The translations under genes and the position numbers were made by a program. From Mycobacterium colombiense (GTDB lineage: Bacteria > Actinomycetota > Actinomycetes > Mycobacteriales > Mycobacteriaceae), in NCBI RefSeq assembly GCF_001672755.1, contig NZ_LZKI01000033.1, positions 1-64,000 of the forward strand: 64,000 bases of DNA. Reading direction: 5' to 3'. Every line of letters begins with the position of its first letter. The stretch's first letter is position 1. Below, in pieces: positions 51,246 through 61,115 of this stretch. Below the pieces are notes generated by a model, which saw only the letters and a program-made list of their open reading frames with translations, was not told where the DNA came from and made no database searches.

Positions 51246-52295
51246 TCATCGGGGTAACGCCCCGGGCAACACGTCGCGGTAGCTCGGTATGCCGGCTATC
51301 GACTCCGCGGCCAGCACACCACCCAGCACCGCGGCCGCCAGGCAATCGGCGGCGGCGATGCCCACCTCGGTGGCCAACGGGGTCTCCGGGGAGAAGGCGG
51401 CGGGCGGTGGTTTGGAACTGGCCGCCGCGGCCACCTCGACCGCACCGGTGGCCAGCACGAACACCGTGTCACCGTCGACCGGCGTGTGCGCCGGCCGGAT
51501 GCTGCGGGCCAGGCCGTCGTGGGCGGCGATGGCTACCCGCCGGCACGCCGCCGAGCTCAGGGCGGCGTCGGTGGCCACCACCGCGATGACGGTGTTGAGC
51601 GGGTTGTCCACCGGATTCGACGGGGACGGCAACCGGGCGAAGGCGTCGATCTGCTCGGCCGGCGGCGGCCGCAGACCGAACTCCCGGGTCAGGTCCGCCA
51701 TCCACGGCAAGCCGGTGCCCCGGTCGACGACCTCGCCCGCGGAGTTCACCACGGCCACCGCCCCGACGGTCACCCCGGACGGCAGTACCCTCGACGCGGT
51801 GCCGACGCCGCCCTTGAGCGCGCCGGCGCGCGCCCCCACCCCGGCGCCGACGTTCCCGACACCCATCGCCGCCCCGTCCTCGGCGGCGGCGCAGGCGGCG
51901 TAACCGAACTCTGCCGTCGGACGGCATTCCCAGCCGCCGACCGGCAGATCGAAGATCACCGCTCCCGGCACGATGGGCACAACCCCGCCGTCCATCGCCA
52001 CGCCACGTTCGCGTTCCTCCAGCCAGCGCATGACACCGTCCGCGGCGGCCAGTCCGTAGGCGCTGCCCCCGGCGAGCAACACCGCGTCCACGAACCGCAC
52101 GGTGTTGGCCGGATCCAGCAGGTCGGTCTCCCGGGTACCGGGCGCACCGCCGCGGCAATCGACGGCGCCGACGGTGCCCGGCGGGGTGAGCACGACGGTG
52201 ACGCCGCACGCCCAGCCGGCGCCCAGGGACACGTCCGGATCCAGTCGTTGGTAGTGGCCGACGCGGATGCCGCCGACGTCGGTGATGGCGTTCAT
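51246..52295 (-). CDS. P1-family (DmpA/NylC-like) N-terminal-nucleophile peptidase, Rv1333 orthologue (349 aa)
   Basis: Self-processing amidase/aminopeptidase fold. The N-terminal ITDVGGIRVGHY and the LLAGGSAYGL motif are typical of the family. The likely autocleavage site is Asn-Thr in NPLNTVIAVVATDA near residue 245, freeing the catalytic Thr of the smaller subunit. Natural substrate in mycobacteria is unknown. It is followed 36 bp later by the rhomboid gene rather than by mec. Confidence 0.88.
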   Translation of the reverse strand: MNAITDVGGIRVGHYQRLDPDVSLGAGWACGVTVVLTPPGTVGAVDCRGGAPGTRETDLLDPANTVRFVDAVLLAGGSAYGLAAADGVMRWLEERERGVAMDGGVVPIVPGAVIFDLPVGGWECRPTAEFGYAACAAAEDGAAMGVGNVGAGVGARAGALKGGVGTASRVLPSGVTVGAVAVVNSAGEVVDRGTGLPWMADLTREFGLRPPPAEQIDAFARLPSPSNPVDNPLNTVIAVVATDAALSSAACRRVAIAAHDGLARSIRPAHTPVDGDTVFVLATGAVEVAAAASSKPPPAAFSPETPLATEVGIAAADCLAAAVLGGVLAAESIAGIPSYRDVLPGALPR

Positions 52296-52305
52296 CTGTC
52301 GCCGA

Positions 52306-52887
52306 TCATCGGGGCCCCATCAGCACCAGGACCAGATACTCCTGCAACACCGTCAGCCACTGGTACACGTCGAAGTGCACGGCCAGCGGATGGTCGGCCG
52401 GCAGGCGCTCCGGGCCTTCGGGGCCGACCTCGAGCATGACTCCCAGGGTCAGCCGGATGTCGTTGACCGCCGCGATCCAGGAATTCGCGTCGTCCTCGGT
52501 CAGCTCGAAGCGGCCGCCGTCTTCGGGGATCGTGCTCAGTACCCGCTGTGCGGCAACGCGTTTGGCGTTGACGATGTCCGGCTCGTGCAGGCTGCGCAGC
52601 GCGGCGTTGAGGCTGTCCGCGTCGTCGGGCGGCACGGTGTCCTCGTCTTCGTGCCGGTAGAAGTCGGGAAGCAGCCGACGCAACGTCGGATCTTTCGGGG
52701 GGTCGGCGTTGCCCGTCTTGATCCCGGTGATCTCCTCGAGTTCGTCTGCGGGCGAGGAAGATTCACGCTCGTCGAGCAGGCCGATCATCGCGGTGGCCAG
52801 GTTCTTCAGCAGGGTGGCCTCATGCGGAGCCAGGGACGACCGAAAACGGGGACCGCTCGCGGTCTCGACCCGCTTCCATTTGCGCAC
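52306..52887 (-). CDS. DUF2017 protein, Rv1332 orthologue (193 aa)
   Basis: Cytosolic acidic protein with the conserved opening RKWKRVE and the ending YQWLTVLQEYLVLVLM. The neighbour clpS upstream and the order clpS-DUF2017-peptidase are conserved in mycobacteria. A regulatory role has been suggested for the family but no domain for DNA binding is obvious to me. GTG 52887 is the start. Confidence 0.88.
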   Translation of the reverse strand: MRKWKRVETASGPRFRSSLAPHEATLLKNLATAMIGLLDERESSSPADELEEITGIKTGNADPPKDPTLRRLLPDFYRHEDEDTVPPDDADSLNAALRSLHEPDIVNAKRVAAQRVLSTIPEDGGRFELTEDDANSWIAAVNDIRLTLGVMLEVGPEGPERLPADHPLAVHFDVYQWLTVLQEYLVLVLMGPR

Positions 52888-52911
52888 AGGGAATCGCCAG
52901 CGCCTCGAGTT

Positions 52912-53217
52912 TCAGCGGTCCTGCTGCATGGTCGCCCACAAACCGGCGGCGTGCAGCTTGGACACATCGACTTCCATGGACTCGCGGCTGCCGGCGGACA
53001 CCACGGCCTTCCCTTCGTTGTGCACCTGCAGCATCAGCTTGGTGGCGTGCGGCTCGCTGTAGCCGAACAACTTCTGGAACACATACGTCACGTAAGTCAT
53101 CAGATTGACCGGGTCGTCCCAGACGATCGTGACCCACGGACTCGACGTGGCCTCTACCGGAGCGGACTCTCGTTGTCCTGTAGTGCCCGGCTTAGTGGGC
53201 GCTGACATAACAACCAT
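52912..53217 (-). CDS. clpS: ClpS, N-end-rule adaptor (101 aa)
   Basis: Adaptor that delivers substrates with destabilising N-terminal residues to ClpC/ClpP. The motif [18 protein letters not shown] forms the substrate pocket with the conserved N-D/E and hydrophobic residues, and HNEGKAVV is the second signature. The flexible N-terminal 25 residues are typical. It diverges from pncB with 66 bp between starts, as in M. tuberculosis (Rv1331/Rv1330c). Confidence 0.94.
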   Translation of the reverse strand: MVVMSAPTKPGTTGQRESAPVEATSSPWVTIVWDDPVNLMTYVTYVFQKLFGYSEPHATKLMLQVHNEGKAVVSAGSRESMEVDVSKLHAAGLWATMQQDR

Positions 53218-53283
53218 GGCCTACACGATACCGAGGGTTGGACGTCGTTTCCGAGCCCCGATCACAGCCGATACCGTTATGGG

Positions 53284-54600
53284 ATGAACGACCCGGTCGT
53301 TACTGGGCTGCTTACCGACAAGTACGAACTGACGATGTTGGCGGCGGCGCTGCGAGACGGCAGCGCTGATCGGCGGACAACTTTCGAGCTGTTCGCCCGA
53401 CGTCTTCCCGAAGGCCGCCGCTACGGCGTGGTCGCCGGGACCGGCCGGCTGCTCGAAGCGCTGCCACAGTTCACCTTCGATGACCAGGCGTGCCAATCGC
53501 TGGGGCAATTCCTCGACCCGGACACGCTGCGCTACTTGCGCGAATTCCGGTTCGGCGGCGACATCGACGGCTACGCCGAAGGCGAGCTGTACTTCCCCGG
53601 TTCCCCGGTGCTGTCGGTGAGCGGGACGTTCGCCGAATGCGTGGTGCTCGAGACGCTGGCGCTGTCGATTTTCAATCACGACACCGCGGTCGCGTCCGCC
53701 GCGGCGCGCATGGTCAGCGCGGCCCGGGGGCGCCCGTTGATCGAGATGGGGTCGCGGCGCACGCACGAGCAGGCGGCCGTCGCCGCGGCCCGCGCCGCCT
53801 ACCTCGCCGGCTTCGCGGCCACCTCCAATCTGGAGGCGCAGCGTTGCTACGGAATACCCACCGAAGGCACCTCCGCGCACGCGTTCACCATGCTGTTTGC
53901 CCGCGCCGACTCCCCTACGGAGTCGACCGAATTGGCGGCTTTCCGGGCGCAGGTCGACGCGCTCGGCGTGGACACCACCCTGCTGGTGGACACCTACGAC
54001 GTGACGACCGGTGTGGCCAATGCGGTCACCGCCGCCGGCACCGGGCTCGGTGCGGTGCGCATCGACTCCGGCGAGCTGGGCGTGCTCGCCCGCCAGGTAC
54101 GCGAACAGCTCGACAGGCTGGGAGCCACCGGGACGCGCATCGTGGTCTCCGGCGACCTCGACGAGTTCTCCATCGCGGCCCTGGCCGCCGAGCCGGTGGA
54201 CAGTTACGGCGTGGGCACGTCGCTGGTGACGGGCTCGGGCGCCCCGACGGCGAACATGGTGTACAAACTCGTCGAGGTGGACGGCCTGCCGGTCCAGAAG
54301 CGCAGCAGCCACAAGGAATCTCACGGTGGGCGCAAGGAGGCGCTGCGCCTGTCGCGCGGCTCGGGCATCATCACCGAGGAGGTCGTGTATCCCGCCGGCC
54401 GACAGCCCGCCGTCTCCGATCCGTCCCGGGTGTTGACCGTCCCGCTGGTGCGCGGTGGAGAACTGGTGTCCAAACCGAACCTCGCCGCGGCGCGCGAGCT
54501 GGTAACTTCCGGGCTGCGCAGTCTGCCGTGGGAGGGATTGAACTTGTCGCACGGCGATCCCGCGGTCACGACCACGCAGATTCCCGCCGGCCGGCGCTAG
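53284..54600 (+). CDS. pncB: Nicotinate phosphoribosyltransferase (438 aa)
   Basis: Converts nicotinate and PRPP to nicotinate mononucleotide in NAD salvage. The N-terminal TDKYELTML, the EGTSAHAFTM segment and the YGVGTSLVTGSGAPTANMVYKLVE region near residue 310 match bacterial PncB type I. Orthologue of M. tuberculosis PncB1 (Rv1330c), about ten residues shorter. It precedes dinG on the same strand. Confidence 0.94.
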   Translation: MNDPVVTGLLTDKYELTMLAAALRDGSADRRTTFELFARRLPEGRRYGVVAGTGRLLEALPQFTFDDQACQSLGQFLDPDTLRYLREFRFGGDIDGYAEGELYFPGSPVLSVSGTFAECVVLETLALSIFNHDTAVASAAARMVSAARGRPLIEMGSRRTHEQAAVAAARAAYLAGFAATSNLEAQRCYGIPTEGTSAHAFTMLFARADSPTESTELAAFRAQVDALGVDTTLLVDTYDVTTGVANAVTAAGTGLGAVRIDSGELGVLARQVREQLDRLGATGTRIVVSGDLDEFSIAALAAEPVDSYGVGTSLVTGSGAPTANMVYKLVEVDGLPVQKRSSHKESHGGRKEALRLSRGSGIITEEVVYPAGRQPAVSDPSRVLTVPLVRGGELVSKPNLAAARELVTSGLRSLPWEGLNLSHGDPAVTTTQIPAGRR

Positions 54601-54672
54601 CGACGCCCGAAAGATGCCGCGGCGCGAGCGCCGCCCCGAACAGCGAAGAGGGTAGCCACGTCCGACGTTTCC

Positions 54673-56667
54673 GTGTCCGAGCTGCTGGCCACCGCGGTGG
54701 CCGCACTCGGCGGCAGTGAACGCGACGGCCAGCAGGAGATGGCCGCCGCGGTGGCGCAGGCCTTCGCCACCGAGGAGCACCTGGTGGTGCAGGCCGGCAC
54801 CGGCACCGGCAAGTCGCTCGCGTACCTGGTGCCCGCGATCGTCCACGCCCTTGACGACGACTCCCCCGTCGTCGTGTCCACGGCCACGATCGCCCTGCAG
54901 CGCCAGCTCGTCGATCGCGATCTGCCCCGCCTGGTCGATGCGCTGGCCGATGCCCTGCCGCGCCGCCCGCAGTTCGCGTTGCTCAAGGGTCGGCGAAACT
55001 ATCTGTGCCTGAACAAGATTCACAACGGTGGGCCGGCCGACGGTGACGACGGCGACGACCGGCCGCAAGAGGAACTCTTCAACCCGATGGCGGTCAGCGC
55101 CCTGGGCCGCGACGTGCAACGGCTCACCGAATGGGCGTCGAGCACCGAATCGGGCGACCGCGACGACCTGAAGCCCGGCGTCCCGGACCGATCCTGGTCG
55201 CAGGTCAGCGTTTCCGCGCGGGAATGCCTCGGCGTGGCGCGCTGCCCATTCGGCACCGAGTGCTTCTCCGAACGCGCGAGGGCGCAGGCCGGCCGCGCCG
55301 ACGTCGTGGTCACCAACCATGCGCTGCTTGCCATCGACGCGGTCGCCGAATCGGCGGTGCTGCCCGAGCATGCGCTGCTGGTCGTCGACGAAGCACACGA
55401 GCTGGTGGACCGGGTGACGTCGGTGGCCACCGCGGAGCTGACGTCGGCCTCCCTCGGGGTGGCTTCGCGGCGGATCGCCCGACTCGTGGACCCGGAACTG
55501 GTCCAGCGGCTGGAGGCGACGACGGCGAACTTCGCCTCGGTCATCCACGACGGCACGCCGGGCCGCATCGACCGCCTCGACGACGAGCTGGCGACCTACC
55601 TGACCGCGCTGCGCGACGTGTCGACCGCGGCGCGCTCGGCGATCGACACCACCAACGACCCCAAGGCGGCGTCGGCGCGCGCCGAAGCCGTTGCGGCACT
55701 GAGCGAGATCTCGGACACCGCGTCGCGGGTGCTGGAATCGTTCGGCCCGGCCATCCCCGATCGCACCGACGTGGTGTGGCTGGAGCACGAGGAGATCAGG
55801 GGTTCGTCGCGGCCGGTGTTGCGGGTGGCCCCGCTGTCGGTCGCGGGGCTGCTGCGGTCGCGGGTGTTCTCGCGTTCGACGGTGGTGCTGACGTCGGCGA
55901 CGCTGACCATCGGGGGCTCGTTCGACGCGATGGCCATGGCGTGGGGGCTGACGGCCGAGGACGACGACGCGCCGTGGCGCGGCCTGGACGTCGGTTCGCC
56001 GTTCCAGCACGCCAAAGCCGGAATCCTGTACGTGGCCGCGCACCTGCCCCCACCCGGACGCGACGGCACCGGGTCGGCCGAGCAGCTGAGCGAGATCGCC
56101 GACCTCATCGCCGCCGCCGACGGGCGCACCCTGGGCCTGTTCTCGTCGATGCGGGCGGCCCGGGCGGCCGCCGAGGCCATGCGCGAACGCCTCTCGACGC
56201 CGGTGCTCTGCCAGGGCGACGACAGCACGTCGGCGCTCGTCGAGCAGTTCAGCGCCGACCCGCAGACGTCGCTGTTCGGCACGCTGTCGCTGTGGCAGGG
56301 CGTCGACGTGCCCGGGCCGTCGCTGTCGCTGGTGCTGATCGACCGCATCCCGTTCCCCCGGCCCGACGACCCCCTGCTGGGCGCGCGGCAGCGGGCGGTC
56401 GCCGCGCGCGGCGGCAACGGCTTCATGGCCGTCGCGGCCAACCACGCGGCGCTGCTGCTGGCGCAGGGGTCGGGGCGGCTGTTGCGCCGCGTCACCGATC
56501 GCGGAGTGGTCGCGGTGCTCGACTCGCGCATGGTCACCGCCGGCTACGGCGGCTACCTGCGGGCGTCGCTGCCGCCGTTCTGGCAGACCACCAACGGGGA
56601 GCAGGTGCGCCAGGCGCTGCAGCGATTGCGCACCGCATCGGATTCGCAGGAGGGCCTGTCGGCCTGA
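54673..56667 (+). CDS. dinG: DinG-type ATP-dependent helicase (664 aa)
   Basis: Superfamily 2 XPD/DinG-like helicase. Walker A is QAGTGTGKS near residue 45, the iron-sulfur cluster Cys occur at NYLCLN and in ECLGVARCPFGTEC, the DEAH box is VVDEAHEL near 240, and motif VI is in QGSGRLLRR. Length equals the M. tuberculosis orthologue (Rv1329c). GTG 54673 is the first usable start. Likely acts on R-loops, D-loops or stalled forks. Confidence 0.94.
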   Translation: MSELLATAVAALGGSERDGQQEMAAAVAQAFATEEHLVVQAGTGTGKSLAYLVPAIVHALDDDSPVVVSTATIALQRQLVDRDLPRLVDALADALPRRPQFALLKGRRNYLCLNKIHNGGPADGDDGDDRPQEELFNPMAVSALGRDVQRLTEWASSTESGDRDDLKPGVPDRSWSQVSVSARECLGVARCPFGTECFSERARAQAGRADVVVTNHALLAIDAVAESAVLPEHALLVVDEAHELVDRVTSVATAELTSASLGVASRRIARLVDPELVQRLEATTANFASVIHDGTPGRIDRLDDELATYLTALRDVSTAARSAIDTTNDPKAASARAEAVAALSEISDTASRVLESFGPAIPDRTDVVWLEHEEIRGSSRPVLRVAPLSVAGLLRSRVFSRSTVVLTSATLTIGGSFDAMAMAWGLTAEDDDAPWRGLDVGSPFQHAKAGILYVAAHLPPPGRDGTGSAEQLSEIADLIAAADGRTLGLFSSMRAARAAAEAMRERLSTPVLCQGDDSTSALVEQFSADPQTSLFGTLSLWQGVDVPGPSLSLVLIDRIPFPRPDDPLLGARQRAVAARGGNGFMAVAANHAALLLAQGSGRLLRRVTDRGVVAVLDSRMVTAGYGGYLRASLPPFWQTTNGEQVRQALQRLRTASDSQEGLSA

Positions 56668-56670
56668 GCC

Positions 56671-59600
56671 CTATTCCCAGCAGACCTCATAGACGCGCTG
56701 AGGATCCTGCAGCCCCTTGAGTTGTTCCTCGCGCGTTCCGCCGAACCGGAACTCGTGGCTGCCGGCAACCAGCCCGCGCAGTACCGCCGAGACGAGGATC
56801 CCGTTCCCGTCCGCTTTGGCGCCGATCCGCGCCGCGAGGATGACCGTGTGCCCGAAAAAGTCCTCCTGCTCACGGATCACCTCTCCGGTATGCAGTCCGA
56901 TCCGGACGCGCAGCACCTGGCTGCCCGACTGGTCGCGATACGCCGCCAAGTCACGCTGGATGGCGATCGCGCAGCGCAGCGCGCTGCGGGCACTGGCGAA
57001 CGCGACCATGAATCCGTCGCCCTGTGATTTGACCTCGAAGCCGCTGTGCGCGGCCAGCTGGCGACGGATGACCGCGTTGTGGCGATGCAGAAGCTTCAGC
57101 CAGCGCTCGTCGCCGAGCTGCTCGGCGAGCACCGTCGAGCCTTCGATGTCGGAAAACATGATCGTCACCGTTCCGTCGGGAGCGGCCACTTTGCTGAGGT
57201 CCGGCCGGTCCGCCTCGACGGACTCCGCGACGTCGTCCATCACCGACCACCCGAGCTGCTGTTCCCGGCTCTGCTCGCTCCCTCGGCGCAGCTGCACAAG
57301 TCGCTCGACCTCGACGCGCATGCTGTTGCGCTGCGCGAAGTCAAGTCCCCGGTCGATCAGGCCCATCGCCTTGTCCCGATCCGCCGGCCCCGAATTGCTG
57401 AGCAGCATGCGCGCGTACTCGTAGCAGACCCGGGGCGTCACGTAATCGCTGCCGATCTCCGCATTGCGCGCGAGGGCCAGGTCGAAGTGGTGCACGGCGT
57501 CCGCATGGCGGTCCGCCGCCGCGGCGGCGAAGGCGAGGAACGTGTGGTTGGAGCCGAGGCACCCGGCACCGGCCAGAAACAGAGTGCAGCGGTCTTCGTA
57601 GGGCACCAGCAGCTCGTAGAGTGCGCTTGCGGCTTCTCGATCACCGATCGGGATCGACGCCATCGAGAGCACGCAGACCGAAGTCAACCAGTCACTGCCG
57701 CGCCGGAGCGCCTCGAAGCCGTCGGCCGTGAGCTCCGCGAACCTGGCGCGGGCCTCATCGAGCTGGCCGATCTCGGTCAGCAGCCACACATACGATGCCG
57801 GCCACGCCTGTCCGTAGCGCGCGGCGGCTTCTCGGCCGACGTCGCGCAGCTGTTCCAGGGTGCCATCCGCGAGCCGGGTCAGAAACGAGTGCGCGCCGAA
57901 GACCACTGCTGCTACCTCCGGCTCGGCACGCTGCCCGATGGACAGCGCCGTCTGCGCGAGGCGCTCCGACTCCTTATAGCGACCCTGCATCAGTGCCCGC
58001 ATCGTGCGGAACACCGCCGTCTGCCACAGGTAGCGCGGCTGGTGTAGCTCGCCGGCCAGCCGGTCGCACGCCGCGATCTCTTGATCTACCGCCCGGAAGT
58101 CGCCGAGCTGGGCAAGCGCTATCAGACGCAGCTGGTGGCCCTCGAACTCCATGTCCCGGTCACCGACGATCCGGGCGAGCCGCGCCATCTCCTCGCCGGA
58201 CGCGATGGCCTCGTCGGTGCGGTCGGGGCCCAAGGTTGACCACTGCCGGCTGTGCATGGCCAGCAGCAAGATCTTCGTGTCGCCGACGCGTTCGGCCATC
58301 TCGATGGCCTGGGCGCTGGTCCGGTCGGCTTCCGCCAGCGCGCCTTTGCGGCGAAGCTCGAGAGCCAGCCGGGCAAGCACCGTCACCCTCAGCGCGCTGT
58401 CACGTGCCGGCAGCACCTCGAGCGCCTCATCCAACAACGCCACCAGCTGTTCGTCCGCACGATCGGTGATCGAGAAGCCGCCCGGGCCGCCGCCGTATCC
58501 GAGCGCGGCACGGGCAAAGTGGTCGTTGAGCGCCAGCTCGCGCGCGATGGTCGCGGCCTCGCCGAATGTGTTACGAGCGCCCTCGGCTTCGCCGGCCCGC
58601 CACCGCGCATCCCCCAGCGCCAGCAGCAGATCGCATCGGCGCTGCGGTATCACCTCCGAGATCGTGTCGAAGAGCCGAAGCGCCGTCGCGTAGAGGCTGA
58701 CCGCGTCTTCGTAGGCATACGTCGCCGCCGCGCGCTCCCCCGCCCACCAGGCATAGTCGGCTGCCTTCGCGGCGTCGCCGTAGGGAGCCGCCTTCGCGAA
58801 GTGGAATGCGATCGCGGACAGATGAGACTCGATCCGGTCCTCGTAGAGCTCCTCGATCGCCTCGCCGGCGGCAATGTGCAGCTGGGAGCGCCGTAGCGCG
58901 GGCAGGTCGTCGTAGAGCGCGTCGCGAGTCGCGCCGTGCGCGAAGCCGTACCGGCCCGGCTCGCCGGTGGCCTGTCGCACGATCGCCCCGTCCAGGGCCG
59001 GCTGCATCCGCGCAAACGCGACATCTGCCTCCAGCCCGCTGACGTGCGTCAGGATCGGCAGATCGAATTCGCGGCCGATCACCGCCGCGGTCGACAGCAG
59101 CTCGAGTGTTTCGGCCGGCAGCTTCTCCAACCGATGGGAGACCACTTCGTGGACACCCCGAGGGATGCCGAGCTCCTCGCCGTCCCGGATGTTGGTAACC
59201 CACCGATCGTCGCGCCAGTCGAGCACTTCAGAGTCGATCAGATGGCGGATGATCTCTTCGGTGAAGTACGGGTTGCCCTCCGACTCGCGGCAAACGGCGT
59301 CGGCCAGTGCGAGTTCACTACGTCGCTCCAGCGGCTGCTGCAGTACCGCTTCGAGCATCGCCTTGACATGGTGGTCGGAGAGCCCCCGCAGCTTGATGCG
59401 TGCGTATCCGCGTTCCTTGCTGAGCCCGGTGAGTACCTCGTTCAAGTAATGGTCGTCGGGAAGCTCGTCGTCTCGATATGTGCCCAGTACGAATACGCGC
59501 GAGTGGGCCAGTTCGCGCACGACGAACGCCAACAGCATCAACGAGGGATGGTCGGCCTGTTGGAGGTCTTCGAGGAAGATCGCGATCGGCTGGCGGTCGG

Positions 59601-61110
59601 AGGCGCCGATCAGAAACCGCGACACCGAGTCGAACAACCGAAAGCGCGCCTGCTCGGCGTCCAGCGGCGGCGATTCGGGGATCTCCGGCATGCGCTCGCG
59701 TACCTCGGAGACGATCTGAGCGATCTCAAACGCGCCTGAACCCAGGTCAGAAGCCACCGTCTCGGCATCGTGACTGCGTGCATAGTCGCGGATCACCTGC
59801 ACCCACGGCCAGTAGGCGGGAGCACCCGCGCCCGCATAGCAGCGGCCCCACACAACCTGCGCGCCCCGAAGGGCGGCGTATGCCGCGGCCTCCGACGCAA
59901 GGCGTGTCTTGCCGATTCCCGACTCTCCACTTATCAGCACGGTGCGGCCGCGGCGGCCCATGGCGTCATCGATCGCGGCGCGGAGCTCGTGCGTTTCTCG
60001 TTCTCGCCCGAGGAACGTGCTGTCGGTGATCCGGTCGAGCGCCGCCATGTCCCGAGTCGCGCCATCACCACTCGCGACCGCGGCCGCGATCGTCCCAAGC
60101 GCATCGCGAACTTCGACTGCTCGCTGGGGACGCGCCTCCGGCGACTTCGCCAGCATCCTCAGCAGCAACTGGTCGAGCGGCGCCGGAATGCCGGAGCGGT
60201 GCCCGCTTGGCGCGACCGGGGCGGTCGAAACATGTTGGGAGACAATGGCAGCCGGCGATTCTCCCGCGAAAGGTGTTATCCCGCAGAGTAATTCGTACAG
60301 CAAAGCGCCAAGGGAGTAGATGTCCGAACGAGCGTCGGAGCCGCGACCGAGAGCCTGTTCGGGCGGCATATAAGCGACCGTTCCGATCACCGTCCCCACG
60401 GCTGTCACGCGCGTTGAGCCTTCCGCGACCGCGAGTCCGAAATCTCCGATCTTGGCGGTGCCGTCGGGCGCCAGCCACACATTCTGGGGTTTGACGTCGC
60501 GATGCACCACGCCCTGCCCGTGCGCGTGGGCCAGCCCACTGGCGATGTCCTGCCCGATCCGGACCACCTCTTCGACGGCGAGCCGGTGATCGACCGCGTC
60601 CGACAACAGGCCGTAAAGGTCCCCGCCGGCCATGTACTGGCTGATCAGGTATAGCTGCCCCGCCTCCTCGCCGAAGTCGTACACGTTGACGATGTTCGGG
60701 TGCTCGCCGAGCTTCGCCATCGCCTCCGCTTCCCGCCGCGCGCGGCGCATGGCGGCCTCGTCCGTGCCGCCTGCCTTGAACACCGCTGCGGCCACCTCGC
60801 GCTGCAGGCGGGTATCGGTTGCCAGGTACACCCGCTTGCCGGCACCTTCGCCGAGCAGGCGGCCGAGCGTGTAACGCCCGTCCGCAAGCGCCTTGGGGAC
60901 GGGCGGTGCCGCCGGCTGCGCCGGCATGGGCTGGGCACCCAGCATGGTGCCGCACTCGTCGCAGAACCGCTGCGAGTTCGGTTGGCGCGCACCGCAGCCG
61001 GGGCACGCGATTTCGGCCACGATCGGGGCACCACAGCTGTTGCAAAACTTGGCCCGAGGCCGGTTCCCGGCCCCGCATTTGCTGCATTCGACAGTCGCGG
61101 CGGTGCTCAT
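56671..61110 (-). CDS. Zinc-ribbon/Ser-Thr kinase/AAA-ATPase/adenylate cyclase fusion (1479 aa)
   Basis: Four modules in order. Two zinc ribbons: C9/C12/C23/C26 and C36/C39/C50/C53. A kinase at about 77-340: glycine loop GEGAGKRVYLA, catalytic H203-R-D205-x-K207 with N210, DFG and MPPEQ. An AAA/STAND-type ATPase with Walker A GESGIGKT near 390, followed by a long helical repeat region to about 1290. A class III cyclase at about 1310-1479: metal Asp in FSDIEGST, adenine-selecting Lys in EVKSQGDG and Asp in EDFFG. The transition-state Asn is Ile in GHTVILAAR, while the Arg is kept. No membrane segment. It follows the DegV array by 5 nt. Confidence 0.9.
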   Translation of the reverse strand: MSTAATVECSKCGAGNRPRAKFCNSCGAPIVAEIACPGCGARQPNSQRFCDECGTMLGAQPMPAQPAAPPVPKALADGRYTLGRLLGEGAGKRVYLATDTRLQREVAAAVFKAGGTDEAAMRRARREAEAMAKLGEHPNIVNVYDFGEEAGQLYLISQYMAGGDLYGLLSDAVDHRLAVEEVVRIGQDIASGLAHAHGQGVVHRDVKPQNVWLAPDGTAKIGDFGLAVAEGSTRVTAVGTVIGTVAYMPPEQALGRGSDARSDIYSLGALLYELLCGITPFAGESPAAIVSQHVSTAPVAPSGHRSGIPAPLDQLLLRMLAKSPEARPQRAVEVRDALGTIAAAVASGDGATRDMAALDRITDSTFLGRERETHELRAAIDDAMGRRGRTVLISGESGIGKTRLASEAAAYAALRGAQVVWGRCYAGAGAPAYWPWVQVIRDYARSHDAETVASDLGSGAFEIAQIVSEVRERMPEIPESPPLDAEQARFRLFDSVSRFLIGASDRQPIAIFLEDLQQADHPSLMLLAFVVRELAHSRVFVLGTYRDDELPDDHYLNEVLTGLSKERGYARIKLRGLSDHHVKAMLEAVLQQPLERRSELALADAVCRESEGNPYFTEEIIRHLIDSEVLDWRDDRWVTNIRDGEELGIPRGVHEVVSHRLEKLPAETLELLSTAAVIGREFDLPILTHVSGLEADVAFARMQPALDGAIVRQATGEPGRYGFAHGATRDALYDDLPALRRSQLHIAAGEAIEELYEDRIESHLSAIAFHFAKAAPYGDAAKAADYAWWAGERAAATYAYEDAVSLYATALRLFDTISEVIPQRRCDLLLALGDARWRAGEAEGARNTFGEAATIARELALNDHFARAALGYGGGPGGFSITDRADEQLVALLDEALEVLPARDSALRVTVLARLALELRRKGALAEADRTSAQAIEMAERVGDTKILLLAMHSRQWSTLGPDRTDEAIASGEEMARLARIVGDRDMEFEGHQLRLIALAQLGDFRAVDQEIAACDRLAGELHQPRYLWQTAVFRTMRALMQGRYKESERLAQTALSIGQRAEPEVAAVVFGAHSFLTRLADGTLEQLRDVGREAAARYGQAWPASYVWLLTEIGQLDEARARFAELTADGFEALRRGSDWLTSVCVLSMASIPIGDREAASALYELLVPYEDRCTLFLAGAGCLGSNHTFLAFAAAAADRHADAVHHFDLALARNAEIGSDYVTPRVCYEYARMLLSNSGPADRDKAMGLIDRGLDFAQRNSMRVEVERLVQLRRGSEQSREQQLGWSVMDDVAESVEADRPDLSKVAAPDGTVTIMFSDIEGSTVLAEQLGDERWLKLLHRHNAVIRRQLAAHSGFEVKSQGDGFMVAFASARSALRCAIAIQRDLAAYRDQSGSQVLRVRIGLHTGEVIREQEDFFGHTVILAARIGAKADGNGILVSAVLRGLVAGSHEFRFGGTREEQLKGLQDPQRVYEVCWE

Positions 61111-61115
61111 CTCGG

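Noticed and set aside
53221..56445. 1074-codon minus-strand open frame opposite dinG and pncB
   Set aside because: It is antisense to two well-recognised genes, has Arg/His/Gly-biased low-complexity composition and matches no protein family; it is a by-product of GC-rich codon use.
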